Positions 1 to 7,649 of a DNA stretch of 39,005 bases are shown here, one piece after another. Each line of letters begins with the position of its first letter. Positions within the stretch are counted from its first letter, which is position 1. The DNA lies in contig JAIEQL010000003.1 of assembly GCA_019747735.1 (NCBI GenBank), positions 1 through 39,005 of the forward strand, read 5' to 3'. The notes beneath the pieces are model-generated. The model made no database searches. It saw nothing but the letters and a program-made list of their open reading frames with translations, and was not told the DNA's origin. The translations under genes were made by a program, and so were the position numbers. This DNA is from Chthoniobacterales bacterium. GTDB lineage: Bacteria; Verrucomicrobiota; Verrucomicrobiia; Chthoniobacterales; UBA6821.

Positions 1-74
1 GTGGAGCCATGGGGATTCGAACCCCAGACCTCCTCAATGCCATTGAGGCGCTCTACCAACTGAGCTATGACCCC
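1..74 (-). tRNA. tRNA-Ala (anticodon GGC), 3' end cut by window edge
   Basis: Read on the minus strand, this folds as a complete cloverleaf. It has a 7-bp acceptor stem starting GGGGTCA, a D-arm with AGCTCAGTTGGTAGAGC, an anticodon stem CCTCA/TGAGG around the loop ATGGCAT (anticodon GGC, alanine), and a T-arm with GGTTCGAATCC. The discriminator base A and the first C of CCA are present at positions 2 and 1. The CCA therefore seems to be encoded, with its last two bases outside the window. Confidence 0.95.
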
Positions 75-80
75 TTAGAA

Positions 81-115
81 AGAACAGAAGAACAGAGAAA
101 CTAAGAAGAAAATGG
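81..115. repeat. purine-rich short-period repeat next to tRNA-Ala
   Basis: The stretch repeats variants of AGAACAG, AGAGAAAC and AAGAAG with a period near 7 nt. It resembles the other intergenic heptamer arrays of this window. It lies between the divergently placed tRNA-Ala and rpmH. Confidence 0.35.
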
Positions 116-166
116 AAAGACTGCAACTACCAACTCTACTTTTTAATAGTTTCTTCATATTTTACA

Positions 167-195
167 TTGACAAGTTTTCTCTTTAGCGACATTCT
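167..195 (+). promoter_or_regulatory. possible sigma-70 promoter of rpmH-rnpA-yidD
   Basis: A perfect -35 hexamer TTGACA at 167-172 is followed 17 bp later by CATTCT (190-195), a moderate -10. It lies about 20 nt upstream of the rpmH start codon, so the predicted leader is very short. Inferred from hexamer match and spacing only. Confidence 0.35.
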
Positions 196-216
196 CCACG
201 TCCAACTTTTTCCTAC

Positions 217-390
217 ATGAAGCGCACCTACCAACCATCTAAGCGTACTCGAAAACAGCAATTTGGCTTTCGTGCTCGCATGGCTACCAAAAATGGGCGT
301 GCTATTTTAAGTCGTCGTCGTCGTCATGGACGTGTGCGTCTTTTGCCAAAGGGTGTTGAGATTCACTTCAAGCGCCATACGGAAGCTTAG
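217..390 (+). CDS. rpmH: 50S ribosomal protein L34
   Basis: The 57-residue product begins [20 protein letters not shown] and continues with the typical L34 core (RMATKNGR, then an SRRRRHGR run). It is a basic protein of the large ribosomal subunit that packs against 23S rRNA. L34 is usually 44-50 residues. This one has about ten extra residues at the C-terminus ([11 protein letters not shown]). The ATG is chosen because the conserved MKRTYQPS start is at that codon. No Shine-Dalgarno sequence precedes it (the upstream bases are TTTTTCCTAC). It heads the conserved rpmH-rnpA-yidD-yidC cluster found near the replication origin in many bacteria. dnaA is not in this window. Confidence 0.97.
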   Translation: MKRTYQPSKRTRKQQFGFRARMATKNGRAILSRRRRHGRVRLLPKGVEIHFKRHTEA

Positions 391-396
391 TTTTTT

Positions 397-449
397 ATCA
401 TCGCTTTGGGATGATAGATAGCAGTGGTGTTGTTATCGTCATTGCTATC
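397..449 (+). other. two small hairpins between rpmH and rnpA
   Basis: ATCATC (397-402) pairs with GATGAT (410-415), and GATAGCA (417-423) pairs with TGCTATC (443-449). There is no U-tract behind either, so they do not look like an intrinsic terminator. They could mark transcript processing or differential expression between L34 and the RNase P protein. This is speculative. Confidence 0.25.
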
Positions 450-464
450 AAATAGGTAAAAAGA

Positions 465-830
465 ATGACTTCATTGAGGCTCAAGTTTTCTCGAGCTAAT
501 CGAATTTGTAAGACCTATCAATACGAGCTTATGAGGGCTCAAGGAAGAAGTAAGAGGGGCTCTTTATTTCGCCTTTCCTCTCTTTCTTCTTCGCAAAAAA
601 TAACCAAGTGCGGCATCGTCGTTTCTCGCCGTGTCGGAGGAGCTGTTGTGCGCAACAAGATAAAACGTCGCTTTCGTGAACTCTACCGTCATGAACAAGC
701 CACATTGATCCCAGGTATTTGGATTGTCATCATTGCCTCTTCGGCAGCAGCGACCGCTTCGATGGCGGAGCTAAGAGTGGAGTGGTTTCGATTAGGAAAG
801 GTTCTTTCTATTTTTCAAAAAAAATTATGA
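465..830 (+). CDS. rnpA: ribonuclease P protein component
   Basis: The 121-residue basic protein carries the RnpA signature RNKIKRRFRELYR (residues about 63-75), preceded by GIVVSRRVGGAVV. These are the conserved RNR region and beta-strand of the family. It is the protein cofactor of the RNase P ribozyme, which removes 5' leaders from precursor tRNAs. The length is normal. The ATG is 74 nt behind rpmH, with only a weak AGG about 8 nt upstream. Its last codons overlap the yidD start by 4 nt (ATGA), which implies translational coupling. Confidence 0.95.
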   Translation: MTSLRLKFSRANRICKTYQYELMRAQGRSKRGSLFRLSSLSSSQKITKCGIVVSRRVGGAVVRNKIKRRFRELYRHEQATLIPGIWIVIIASSAAATASMAELRVEWFRLGKVLSIFQKKL

Positions 831-1069
831 CTATTTTTTTGCTTCAACTTCCTGCTTATTTGTATCGCTGGATTCTCTCCCCTTGTGTTCATGCGCTTTG
901 CGGGCCTGGGTGTGGCTGTCGCTTTGCCCCAAGTTGTTCTCGTTATTGGATAGAATCATTAAAAAAACATGGACCATACCATGGCTTACGCCTTAGTCTT
1001 TCTCGCCTTGCTCGTTGCCATCCATGGAATCCTGGTGGATGCGATCCTGTTCCCAATAAAAAAGTTTGA
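827..1069 (+). CDS. yidD: membrane protein insertion efficiency factor YidD
   Basis: The 80-residue product shows the YidD pattern. A hydrophobic amphipathic N-terminus (LLQLPAYLYRWILSP) is followed by the cysteine-containing core GCGCRFAPSCSRYWIESLKKHG and the C-terminal HPWNPGGCDPVP. YidD is a small inner-face membrane protein thought to assist YidC-dependent insertion. I chose the ATG at 827, which overlaps the rnpA stop as ATGA, over longer in-frame starts inside rnpA, because the product then has normal family length. The stop codon lies inside the left arm of a 22-bp inverted repeat that fills the gap to yidC. Confidence 0.93.
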   Translation: MTIFLLQLPAYLYRWILSPCVHALCGPGCGCRFAPSCSRYWIESLKKHGPYHGLRLSLSRLARCHPWNPGGCDPVPNKKV

Positions 1070-1200
1070 GTTTAAAGTTTGAGTATCAAGTAGGCGCTTT
1101 ACGCATTTTACTAAAAGCGCTGCGCAGCAACGACGAAACTTCAACTCAAACTTTCTCAAGCATCTATCCGGCACTCAAACTCAAACTTTAAACTCAAACT
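1063..1200. repeat. inverted repeat of 6-7-nt units filling the yidD-yidC gap
   Basis: A perfect 22-bp arm at 1063-1084 (units of GTTTGA and GTTTAAA) is mirrored at 1179-1200 (units of TCAAACT and TTTAAAC). A further TCAACTCAAACTTTC copy lies at 1141-1155. Inside is a 7-bp hairpin, GCGCTTT (1094-1100) with AAAGCGC (1114-1120). The right arm ends 5 nt before the yidC ATG, where a ribosome binding site would be expected. Similar arrays precede asnB, queD and miaA. Confidence 0.75.
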
Positions 1201-1205
1201 CTCTC

Positions 1206-2927
1206 ATGTTCGACCGTACCACTTGGATTGCTCTTGCTCTCTCGATTGTAGGCCTCATCGCCTGGCAATCCTATTATACCAATCATTATCCTCATCCCGT
1301 TCTTCCGCCACCACCCTCTCAAGCAGCAGTAACAACTGTCTCTACTCCCGCAAGTCAACCTGAACCATCAGTTGCTCTTCCAGCTAGCAAGGTGCTTCCA
1401 CAGCTAAAGGCACGACGTGAGGTCGTTGATACGGCAAAAGCAGAATATCTTTTTCAGGAGAATGCAGCTGGGATTGAAGCTGTCACACTCTTCATTCATT
1501 TAGGTGAGCAAGCTCATAGTTTACAACTCAACACTTTTTCACCTACCCCGATTGGTTCATTACAAGAGCCCTCTGGGGCATTGCTTGCAAACTTTTCGAT
1601 GAAAAGTGATAAGGCCACTGGAAAAGTAGTCTTCGATTACCAAGCTCCCAATGGATTGAATATTACCAAAAATTTTGTGCTTCCACAGACCACTGGTTCT
1701 CCAGAAGAGTACCTCGTTGGTCTTGACCTCACCTTTAAAAATAACAGCACAGCACCTCTCGATGTTCCTGCCTATTTTCTTTCTTGTGGTGGAGCAAGTC
1801 CTATTCATACGACAGATGCTCCTACCTACACGCGCTTTGATTGGTTTAGCAAAGGAAGGATGACCTCTATTGACGTCAATTGGTTTTCTGCTGGGATGAT
1901 TCCCTTTGTTGGTATTCAGACACATGCTGCCCGTGCTCTTTATGAAATGAACAATCCGGCGATTAGTTGGACAGCGGTGACAAGTCAATATTTCTGCACG
2001 ATCCTCACAGCACAAACAGCAGACCTGTCTTCAGTTTGGGCCTCTCGATTTGAAGCGGCGCCAGCAAGCGAGCAACCTAACAATCGTCCTCTCTACGGCA
2101 TGCAAGGAGGAGTTGTCTTAGCCCCGCTGCACCTCGCTGCGGGAGAAGCTGTTTCGCAGCACTACACTATTTTTGCAGGACCTAAAGATTTTTCAGCCTT
2201 AGAAAAATTGGGTAATGGACAGCAAAGCGTGATGAATTTTGGCACCTTCCATCTTGTCTCCGAATTTTTGTTATGGGCGATGAACAGTCTCAAGAAAATA
2301 TTAGGCAACTACGCTGCTGCGATTATTATTCTGACACTACTGATTAAAACAGTTCTTTGGCCGATTCAGAATAAAGCCACTAGCTCGATGAAGCGAATGC
2401 AACTTCTTTCCCCGCGCATGACGGAGCTTCGTGAAAAATATAAAGATAATCCCACTAAAATGAATGAAGAGCTCATGAAGCTCTACAAGCAGTATGGAGT
2501 AAATCCTTTTGGGGGATGTCTTCCGATGCTCATTCAGATTCCTGTTTTCTTTGGATTCTATTCCATGTTGGGGACAGCCATTGAACTTCGCAACAGCCAT
2601 TTTCTCTGGATCCACGACCTTTCCCAGCCAGATACTATTGCTCATCTCCTTCATTATCCCGTCAATCTTTTGCCCATTATTATGGCAGGCACAATGCTGT
2701 GGCAAATGGCCCTTTCTCCCAAAGGAGGTGATCCAGCACAACAACGCATGATGTATTTTATGCCGGTCATTTTTCTTTGTTTTTGTTATAACTTTGCCTC
2801 TGCGTTGGCTCTTTATTGGACGACACAAAATCTTTTTTCTATCGCACAGCTTTATGTGACCCGTAATAGCCCACTTCCCAAATTGGAAGTGGCTGTGCCT
2901 CGGGCTAAAAAGAAACGACGCCATTAA
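1206..2927 (+). CDS. yidC: membrane protein insertase YidC
   Basis: The 573-residue protein has the long, Gram-negative YidC layout. There is an N-terminal transmembrane segment (about residues 7-23, WIALALSIVGLIAWQSYY), a Pro/Ala-rich linker, a large periplasmic beta domain to about residue 340, and the C-terminal insertase domain. The insertase domain contains NYAAAIIILTLLIKTVLWPIQ, SSMKRMQLLSPRM, the cytoplasmic hairpin LREKYKDNPTKMNEELMKLY and NPFGGCLPMLIQIPVFFGFY. The C-terminus is basic (RAKKKRRH). YidC inserts and folds inner-membrane proteins alone or with Sec. It fits its rnpA-yidD neighbourhood. The start has no Shine-Dalgarno sequence. A heptamer array sits directly upstream. Confidence 0.97.
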   Translation: MFDRTTWIALALSIVGLIAWQSYYTNHYPHPVLPPPPSQAAVTTVSTPASQPEPSVALPASKVLPQLKARREVVDTAKAEYLFQENAAGIEAVTLFIHLGEQAHSLQLNTFSPTPIGSLQEPSGALLANFSMKSDKATGKVVFDYQAPNGLNITKNFVLPQTTGSPEEYLVGLDLTFKNNSTAPLDVPAYFLSCGGASPIHTTDAPTYTRFDWFSKGRMTSIDVNWFSAGMIPFVGIQTHAARALYEMNNPAISWTAVTSQYFCTILTAQTADLSSVWASRFEAAPASEQPNNRPLYGMQGGVVLAPLHLAAGEAVSQHYTIFAGPKDFSALEKLGNGQQSVMNFGTFHLVSEFLLWAMNSLKKILGNYAAAIIILTLLIKTVLWPIQNKATSSMKRMQLLSPRMTELREKYKDNPTKMNEELMKLYKQYGVNPFGGCLPMLIQIPVFFGFYSMLGTAIELRNSHFLWIHDLSQPDTIAHLLHYPVNLLPIIMAGTMLWQMALSPKGGDPAQQRMMYFMPVIFLCFCYNFASALALYWTTQNLFSIAQLYVTRNSPLPKLEVAVPRAKKKRRH

Positions 2928-2942
2928 GGCTAAGCCTTAATG
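2922..2942. repeat. 21-bp palindrome at the yidC stop codon
   Basis: CATTAAGGC and GCCTTAATG pair around TAA, and the yidC stop codon lies in the left half. Without a following T-run it is at best a weak terminator. gatB starts 21 nt further on. Confidence 0.4.
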
Positions 2943-2962
2943 CTTCTTAACCTTATTACCAC

Positions 2963-4432
2963 ATGCCTTCTGATTATATCGTTACCATTGGTTTGGAAGT
3001 TCATGCTCAGTTAAAAACAAAAACCAAGATGTTCTGTGGTTGTGTTGCCGAATTTGGTGCAGAGCCCAACACCCACACTTGTCCCGTTTGCCTTGGCTAT
3101 CCAGGAGCGCTTCCAGTGATCAATCGCGAGGCTCTTTATTTAACAGTCCTGGCCGGGCTCATGCTCGAATGCCAGACGCCAGCAATCTCCAAGTTTGATA
3201 GAAAAAATTATTTCTATCCGGACATGCCCAAGAACTATCAGATTTCTCAATTTGATCAGCCGCTTTGCCTGGGAGGAGCTGTTCCCCTGCATGAACGGGC
3301 CTATCCCAAAGAAGTTCAAAAAACCTCAGCAGCTGTAGAGAAAAAAATACGACTCACTCGTATCCATCTTGAAGAGGATGTCGCAAAAAGTTTTCACTTG
3401 GAAACGACCACTGGAATTGATTTTAACCGTGCGGGGACACCGTTGATAGAGATTGTCTCTGAGCCTGATATTGCCTCTCCAGAGGAAGCTTTTGCCTACC
3501 TCACAGCCTTGCGACAAATTCTCATCTATGGAAATATTAGCGATGCCGATATGGAAAAAGGACAGATGCGGTGCGATGTCAATGTCTCTATTCGTCCGCA
3601 AAGCCAGACAGAATACGGCACCAAGGTCGAACTGAAAAATCTCAATAGCATTAGTGGAGTGCGCCGAGCATTGGCTTTTGAGATTCAAAGGCAGGTTGAA
3701 GTCCTCTCTGCTGGAGGAAAAATGGTGCAAGAGACACGACGTTGGGACGATGTTCTTGGACAGACAACTACGATGCGCATTAAAGAATCAGCGCACGACT
3801 ATCGTTATTTTACAGATCCTGATTTGCTCCCAGTCCATACAGAAGAACTTCTCAAGATCGCCCAAGCTAGATTGCCAGAGCTTCCTCAGGCTAAGCGCGA
3901 TCGTTTTATGAAAGAGTATGAGCTAAGTCATTACGATGCGGCTGTACTCACTGAAGATTTTTTGTTGGCTACTTATTTTGAAGAAGCCGTGAAAGCAGAA
4001 GGAAAAAAAGGACGCCCGAAAATCATTGCCAATTGGGTGGTCAATGAGCTCTTAAGCGCTCTAGGAGCCGCTTCATTGGGCGTTACAGAATCACCCGTCA
4101 CTCCAGTAGCACTGGCCTCCTTGACAGGCTTCATTGAAGAAGGAACCATCAGCGGACGTCAGGCAAAAGAAGTCTTTGCTGAGATGATGGCCACGCAAAA
4201 GATGCCTTCGGCGATTATTCAAGAAAAAGGAATGCAGCAAGTGAGTGACACTGGGGCGCTAAAAGTCTTTTGCCAAGCCGCTATCGAGGCTCATCCGACA
4301 GTGGTTGCTGATTTCAAAGCAGGAAAAGAATCAGCGCTTAATTTTTTAAAAGGTCAAGTCATGAAGCTTTCTAAGGGAAAAGCTAATCCTGCGCTAGTGG
4401 GGGATATTTTGGTGAAGAAGCTTTCAACCTAA
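2963..4432 (+). CDS. gatB: Asp-tRNA(Asn)/Glu-tRNA(Gln) amidotransferase subunit B
   Basis: The 489-residue protein begins YIVTIGLEVHAQLKTKTKMFCGC, the GatB signature, with the CGC and CPVCLGYPG cysteines of the zinc site. KNYFYPDMPKNYQISQFDQP, RIHLEEDVAKS, DFNRAGTPLIEIVSEPD and QMRCDVNVSIRP follow. The C-terminal part (about residues 330-489) is the tRNA-binding YqeY-like tail. GatB is the kinase/transamidation subunit of GatCAB, which converts Glu-tRNA(Gln) to Gln-tRNA(Gln), and/or the Asp/Asn pair, in bacteria lacking the matching synthetase. gatA and gatC are not in the window. No Shine-Dalgarno sequence is seen before the ATG. Confidence 0.97.
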   Translation: MPSDYIVTIGLEVHAQLKTKTKMFCGCVAEFGAEPNTHTCPVCLGYPGALPVINREALYLTVLAGLMLECQTPAISKFDRKNYFYPDMPKNYQISQFDQPLCLGGAVPLHERAYPKEVQKTSAAVEKKIRLTRIHLEEDVAKSFHLETTTGIDFNRAGTPLIEIVSEPDIASPEEAFAYLTALRQILIYGNISDADMEKGQMRCDVNVSIRPQSQTEYGTKVELKNLNSISGVRRALAFEIQRQVEVLSAGGKMVQETRRWDDVLGQTTTMRIKESAHDYRYFTDPDLLPVHTEELLKIAQARLPELPQAKRDRFMKEYELSHYDAAVLTEDFLLATYFEEAVKAEGKKGRPKIIANWVVNELLSALGAASLGVTESPVTPVALASLTGFIEEGTISGRQAKEVFAEMMATQKMPSAIIQEKGMQQVSDTGALKVFCQAAIEAHPTVVADFKAGKESALNFLKGQVMKLSKGKANPALVGDILVKKLST

Positions 4433-4436
4433 AAAC

Positions 4437-4592
4437 GTGATTTTAACAAAACTCACAACGCGCTTTCTTGCAGTTCTTACGATAGTGCTACTTGTTTGTG
4501 GAACGAGTCTTTTTCTGCAGAAAAAAATAACACGGTATTTGGCAGTTGCTTCTAACAAGGCCTTTCATGAGGCTTTGTGGCTTCGCCAATAA
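4437..4592 (+). CDS. possible small membrane peptide (51 aa)
   Basis: A GTG 4 nt behind the gatB stop opens a 51-codon frame. Its product has one strong hydrophobic segment (FLAVLTIVLLVCGTSLFL) between basic ends, followed by QKKITRYLAVASNKAFHEAL. The TAA lies 23 nt short of the convergent gene's stop. The composition looks like a real single-pass membrane peptide, and the frame fills the gap. There is no ATG, no family I recognise, and the first bases (CCTAAAAACGTGA) match the end of a repeat seen elsewhere in the window. Treat it as tentative. Confidence 0.35.
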   Translation: MILTKLTTRFLAVLTIVLLVCGTSLFLQKKITRYLAVASNKAFHEALWLRQ

Positions 4593-4615
4593 CGAACATT
4601 ATCCCAACGTGATGA

Positions 4616-5287
4616 TTAAAAAACCAACTTTGGTCCTTGAGCTGCTCTCCACTGTTGCAGCTGGGTTGGGTTAAGAACCTTGAGCATGGCAGTTGCATAA
4701 TGTTGGCGATTTTTTCTCAACGCCATAATTTGCTGATGATAGTTCAACTTGCCTTGAACTGCTTGATGCTGGATCACAGAAGCTTTTTGTTCTGATTCTT
4801 GATGGAGGCGGGCAATCTTTTTTTTCTGTTGATCACTCATTCCTAAAAACTGCTGTTCTGAAGGGGAGGTCAGCAGTGTTCCTCCGAGTATTTGGCGTTC
4901 GATTTCTCTCAAACGATGCTTTTGAGAATGATTGAGCGCAGCTGTAGCACGGTCGTTGTAGTCATCAGCAAGACGATCTAATTTTAGTTGTAAAATAGCT
5001 GTTTCTGCAGAAGTAGCATGCCCTGCTTGGGTGATTTTAAGAGCAGCCGCGCGATAGTCGCTTCGCAGCCCGCCAATGACTGTCTTCTGCAGCGATGTCA
5101 AATGAAGGTCTTTTGCTACATGGTCTAATCCCAAGAGAATGGGTAATGAACCAGGATTTTCTTTGGATTGTATTGTTGAGGATGCAGGAGCAGCAGAGGT
5201 TGACGCTCCTTTTAAAAATGAAGAGAAGAAAAAGCAACTTGTTAAGAGTGCTATTAAAAAAGGCCGAGTAATAGAGAATGTCGTCAT
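4616..5287 (-). CDS. secreted LTxxQ/Spy-like helical protein
   Basis: The start at 5287 gives 223 residues with a clean signal peptide (MTTFSITRPFLIALLTSCFFFSSFLKGASTSAAPA). A longer frame to 5371 only adds translated heptamer repeat. The mature part is helical and charged. It contains several LTxxQ-like motifs, LHLTSLQKT, LGMSDQQKKKI and LNPTQLQQW, the hallmark of the Spy/CpxP family of periplasmic chaperones and metal or stress sensors. A periplasmic location is likely. The exact role is unknown, and family membership is inferred from motif rhythm alone. It is convergent with gatB and divergent from the 692-aa gene. Confidence 0.6.
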   Translation of the reverse strand: MTTFSITRPFLIALLTSCFFFSSFLKGASTSAAPASSTIQSKENPGSLPILLGLDHVAKDLHLTSLQKTVIGGLRSDYRAAALKITQAGHATSAETAILQLKLDRLADDYNDRATAALNHSQKHRLREIERQILGGTLLTSPSEQQFLGMSDQQKKKIARLHQESEQKASVIQHQAVQGKLNYHQQIMALRKNRQHYATAMLKVLNPTQLQQWRAAQGPKLVF

Positions 5288-5330
5288 GGGATGTGAATAG
5301 AGTGCGTTGGGATAAGATACAAACAATGTT

Positions 5331-5358
5331 ACTCCAACTTCAACTTTTAACTTCAACT
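5331..5358. repeat. 4 x 7-nt tandem repeat
   Basis: The 28 nt divide exactly into ACTCCAA, CTTCAAC, TTTTAAC and TTCAACT. It lies about 45 nt upstream of the secreted LTxxQ-type gene (minus strand). The next 200 nt toward the plus-strand gene hold only an ACAAAGAACACC motif (about 5409-5428), which is also seen at 16400. Confidence 0.6.
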
Positions 5359-5557
5359 GGGATTGGATCAATCAAAAGGGAACTACCAACCTAGTCGAAG
5401 TAGGAAGGAATTCACCACAAAGAACACCGCATCGAGCTGTCGTGCCAGCTACGAAATGCTCTATTAATTTCTTTTGCTTCTCGTCTTTTAATCTACTTTT
5501 TCTCATGCTGTATTGATATCACTTTATTGTGTTATCTGGTACAGCCTCAAGAATAAT

Positions 5558-7636
5558 ATGGGACGGTTAAATAACGTTATACCTCCAACATCTCCTGAAT
5601 TTCAGCCTGGAGTGAAGAGCGATCATGAAAGCCTTCCCAGTGCTCCTCCTCAAAATTACAAATTTTTCGGAGAATCTATTTCCGTTGCATCTCAGAGTCA
5701 GAGAGCACAAAAAAAAATTGATTCCATTTCGTCAGGGCCTATTGCACTGAAGGGAAAGCCCTCTATAGCTATTTTATCTCAGCCTCTCTTTATTCTTTCA
5801 AAAGGTGCCTTTGGCGAAGAAAAAGTTAATGTCAGTACGATGGAGGAGAAGATAGCAAGTCTTCAAAGCCAAATAAAATCAGCTCAACAGAAACATGGCG
5901 ATCTTACTGCTCAAATTTCTCCAATAAAAACGACAGAGGATTCTATTTTAAAGGAAGAAGGTCTATTTTGGAAAAGACGAGGCATTCAAGATGGAAATCC
6001 ATCCAAAATACAAAAGGAACGCCAGGCCCTTATCAGTAAAGCAAAGGAGGGGGGCAACAGTATCCTCGACCAAATTAATGCCATTGAAAATAAGCTTAAA
6101 CAAGTTAGGGAAGAATTGAAACCTCTTGGTGAGGAGATAAGCAACTTAAACCACAATATCTCCTTCTTTCAGAAATCCATTCAGGCCTATCAGAATGCGA
6201 AAGCAGCTTTGCTCTCTTTGGCTGCTTTTCATGAAAATGATCATCCACAACTCATGACTCTTTATGGAAAACAAGCACATGCTTATTATGAGTTAGCTCA
6301 AGATCATGAAAAGGCAGTAAGTTTAGACGTGAAGAGCGACCTTTTTAAGAAGTTAGAAAAAAAGATTGAATTTCAAAAAGGATTGCTCGTCTCTCTCTCC
6401 GGAGAAGTGCGGTGCCTCTCCCCTGAATATGCTTCTCATCCCCAAGCCAAATCTATTCAAGCTTTATGGAGCCAAGCTAGAAAAAAATATGAATACTTAG
6501 CTCAAGTGGAGGAGGTTTATTTTTCGACAAAAGAAGGTCAACGCCAACTCTCTCAACAATTATCTCAGTTAGAAGCCTTGAAAAACGCCGCTAATCTTCA
6601 AGAGCGTGCAGCTGGATTTCAACAAAAATTAACCTTGCAAAAAAGAGGAGAATCGGAGCCAGTCAATTGGAAGTGGGAAAGGACCGCTTTTTCTAAAAAT
6701 GAAAAAAATGATTTTCTCGAGAGGGGACAGGTAGAAGAACAAATAGCATCTTTACATGCAGCTCAAGCAAATGTTGAGAATACGGAGAATGCTGGCTACA
6801 GGTATCAAGTTGCTCCTTCCTGCCTCAGGATTGCTACTCAGCTGGTCAACAAAGTAGAAGAAAGTTTGGAAGTGAATATAACGGATCGTCCATTAGAGTA
6901 TAAAGAGGAATTGCTCGAAATGGCTTCCGTGTTAGAAAAAATAGCAACATTAGATAGACCAATTAACACGGCTCTAGGAGAAGGTTTCGCTATTGATGCT
7001 GATCTTCTTAGTTCTCTGAATTCAATCATGGAGACGTTAAATAGCTTGTTCACCTTCTCCAACATAGAATCCCGTGGGCCAGTAGGTAAATCTCGCCCCC
7101 AAAAAGATTATGAGTATGTACATAAATCCACGTTCGAATGTTGGATCAAGAATAAACAACGGTCAACCTACACCTATTCTGTAGATCCCTCTCTCATCAA
7201 ACAACAAAAAGAAATTCTTGAAAAAATTCCTTCATTACTACAAGAACTCCAAGGAATTTATCTCCAACTTCGAATAACAGAGCCGAATCCAACAACTTCT
7301 TCTGCTGTTTCTTCCTCTTTAGATATTATTAAAACACGCCTCTCTTCTCTGACATCAAGGATCCTCGAAGCTAAAACATTTGAAAATAACAATCAGGCAA
7401 GAGGGTTGAATAAGGCTAGGGAAGTATTACTGCAATTTAGCAAAAAGGTCTTCCAATCCCTCGATGACCATAACAATGAAGCTCTCGAGAGTGCACTCGC
7501 CAAGCAAGATGACTATCTTAAGATAACGGATCTTTTTGAAGAAGCTGCAAGAGCAAGTTTTTTTGGAGAGTATGATAAAGCTAAAGCATTAGAAGGAGAG
7601 GCAACGGAACAGTTTCTTGCTTTGGAAGAAGAGTGA
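5558..7636 (+). CDS. large coiled-coil protein of unknown function, helical family copy 1
   Basis: I do not recognise a named family. From the ATG at 5558 (preferred over an upstream TTG) the product has 692 residues and no signal peptide. The first ~75 residues are Pro/Ser-rich and probably disordered (VIPPTSPEFQPGVKSDHESL). The rest is almost entirely predicted helix. There is a coiled coil around EEKIASLQSQIKSAQQKHGD and QINAIENKLKQVREELKPLG, and TPR-like stretches such as GKQAHAYYELAQDHEKAVSL. The C-terminal FEEAARASFFGEYDKAKALE resembles elements in the 1152-aa and 539-aa neighbours, so the three look like one family. It is tail to tail with the 1152-aa gene, 13 nt apart. A cytosolic scaffold or a secretion-system substrate are both possible. 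Confidence 0.75.
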   Translation: MGRLNNVIPPTSPEFQPGVKSDHESLPSAPPQNYKFFGESISVASQSQRAQKKIDSISSGPIALKGKPSIAILSQPLFILSKGAFGEEKVNVSTMEEKIASLQSQIKSAQQKHGDLTAQISPIKTTEDSILKEEGLFWKRRGIQDGNPSKIQKERQALISKAKEGGNSILDQINAIENKLKQVREELKPLGEEISNLNHNISFFQKSIQAYQNAKAALLSLAAFHENDHPQLMTLYGKQAHAYYELAQDHEKAVSLDVKSDLFKKLEKKIEFQKGLLVSLSGEVRCLSPEYASHPQAKSIQALWSQARKKYEYLAQVEEVYFSTKEGQRQLSQQLSQLEALKNAANLQERAAGFQQKLTLQKRGESEPVNWKWERTAFSKNEKNDFLERGQVEEQIASLHAAQANVENTENAGYRYQVAPSCLRIATQLVNKVEESLEVNITDRPLEYKEELLEMASVLEKIATLDRPINTALGEGFAIDADLLSSLNSIMETLNSLFTFSNIESRGPVGKSRPQKDYEYVHKSTFECWIKNKQRSTYTYSVDPSLIKQQKEILEKIPSLLQELQGIYLQLRITEPNPTTSSAVSSSLDIIKTRLSSLTSRILEAKTFENNNQARGLNKAREVLLQFSKKVFQSLDDHNNEALESALAKQDDYLKITDLFEEAARASFFGEYDKAKALEGEATEQFLALEEE

Positions 7637-7649
7637 TTGAGGTGACTTT

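Noticed and set aside
2922..2942. Intrinsic terminator between yidC and gatB
   Set aside because: The palindrome leaves almost no loop and is not followed by a T-run.
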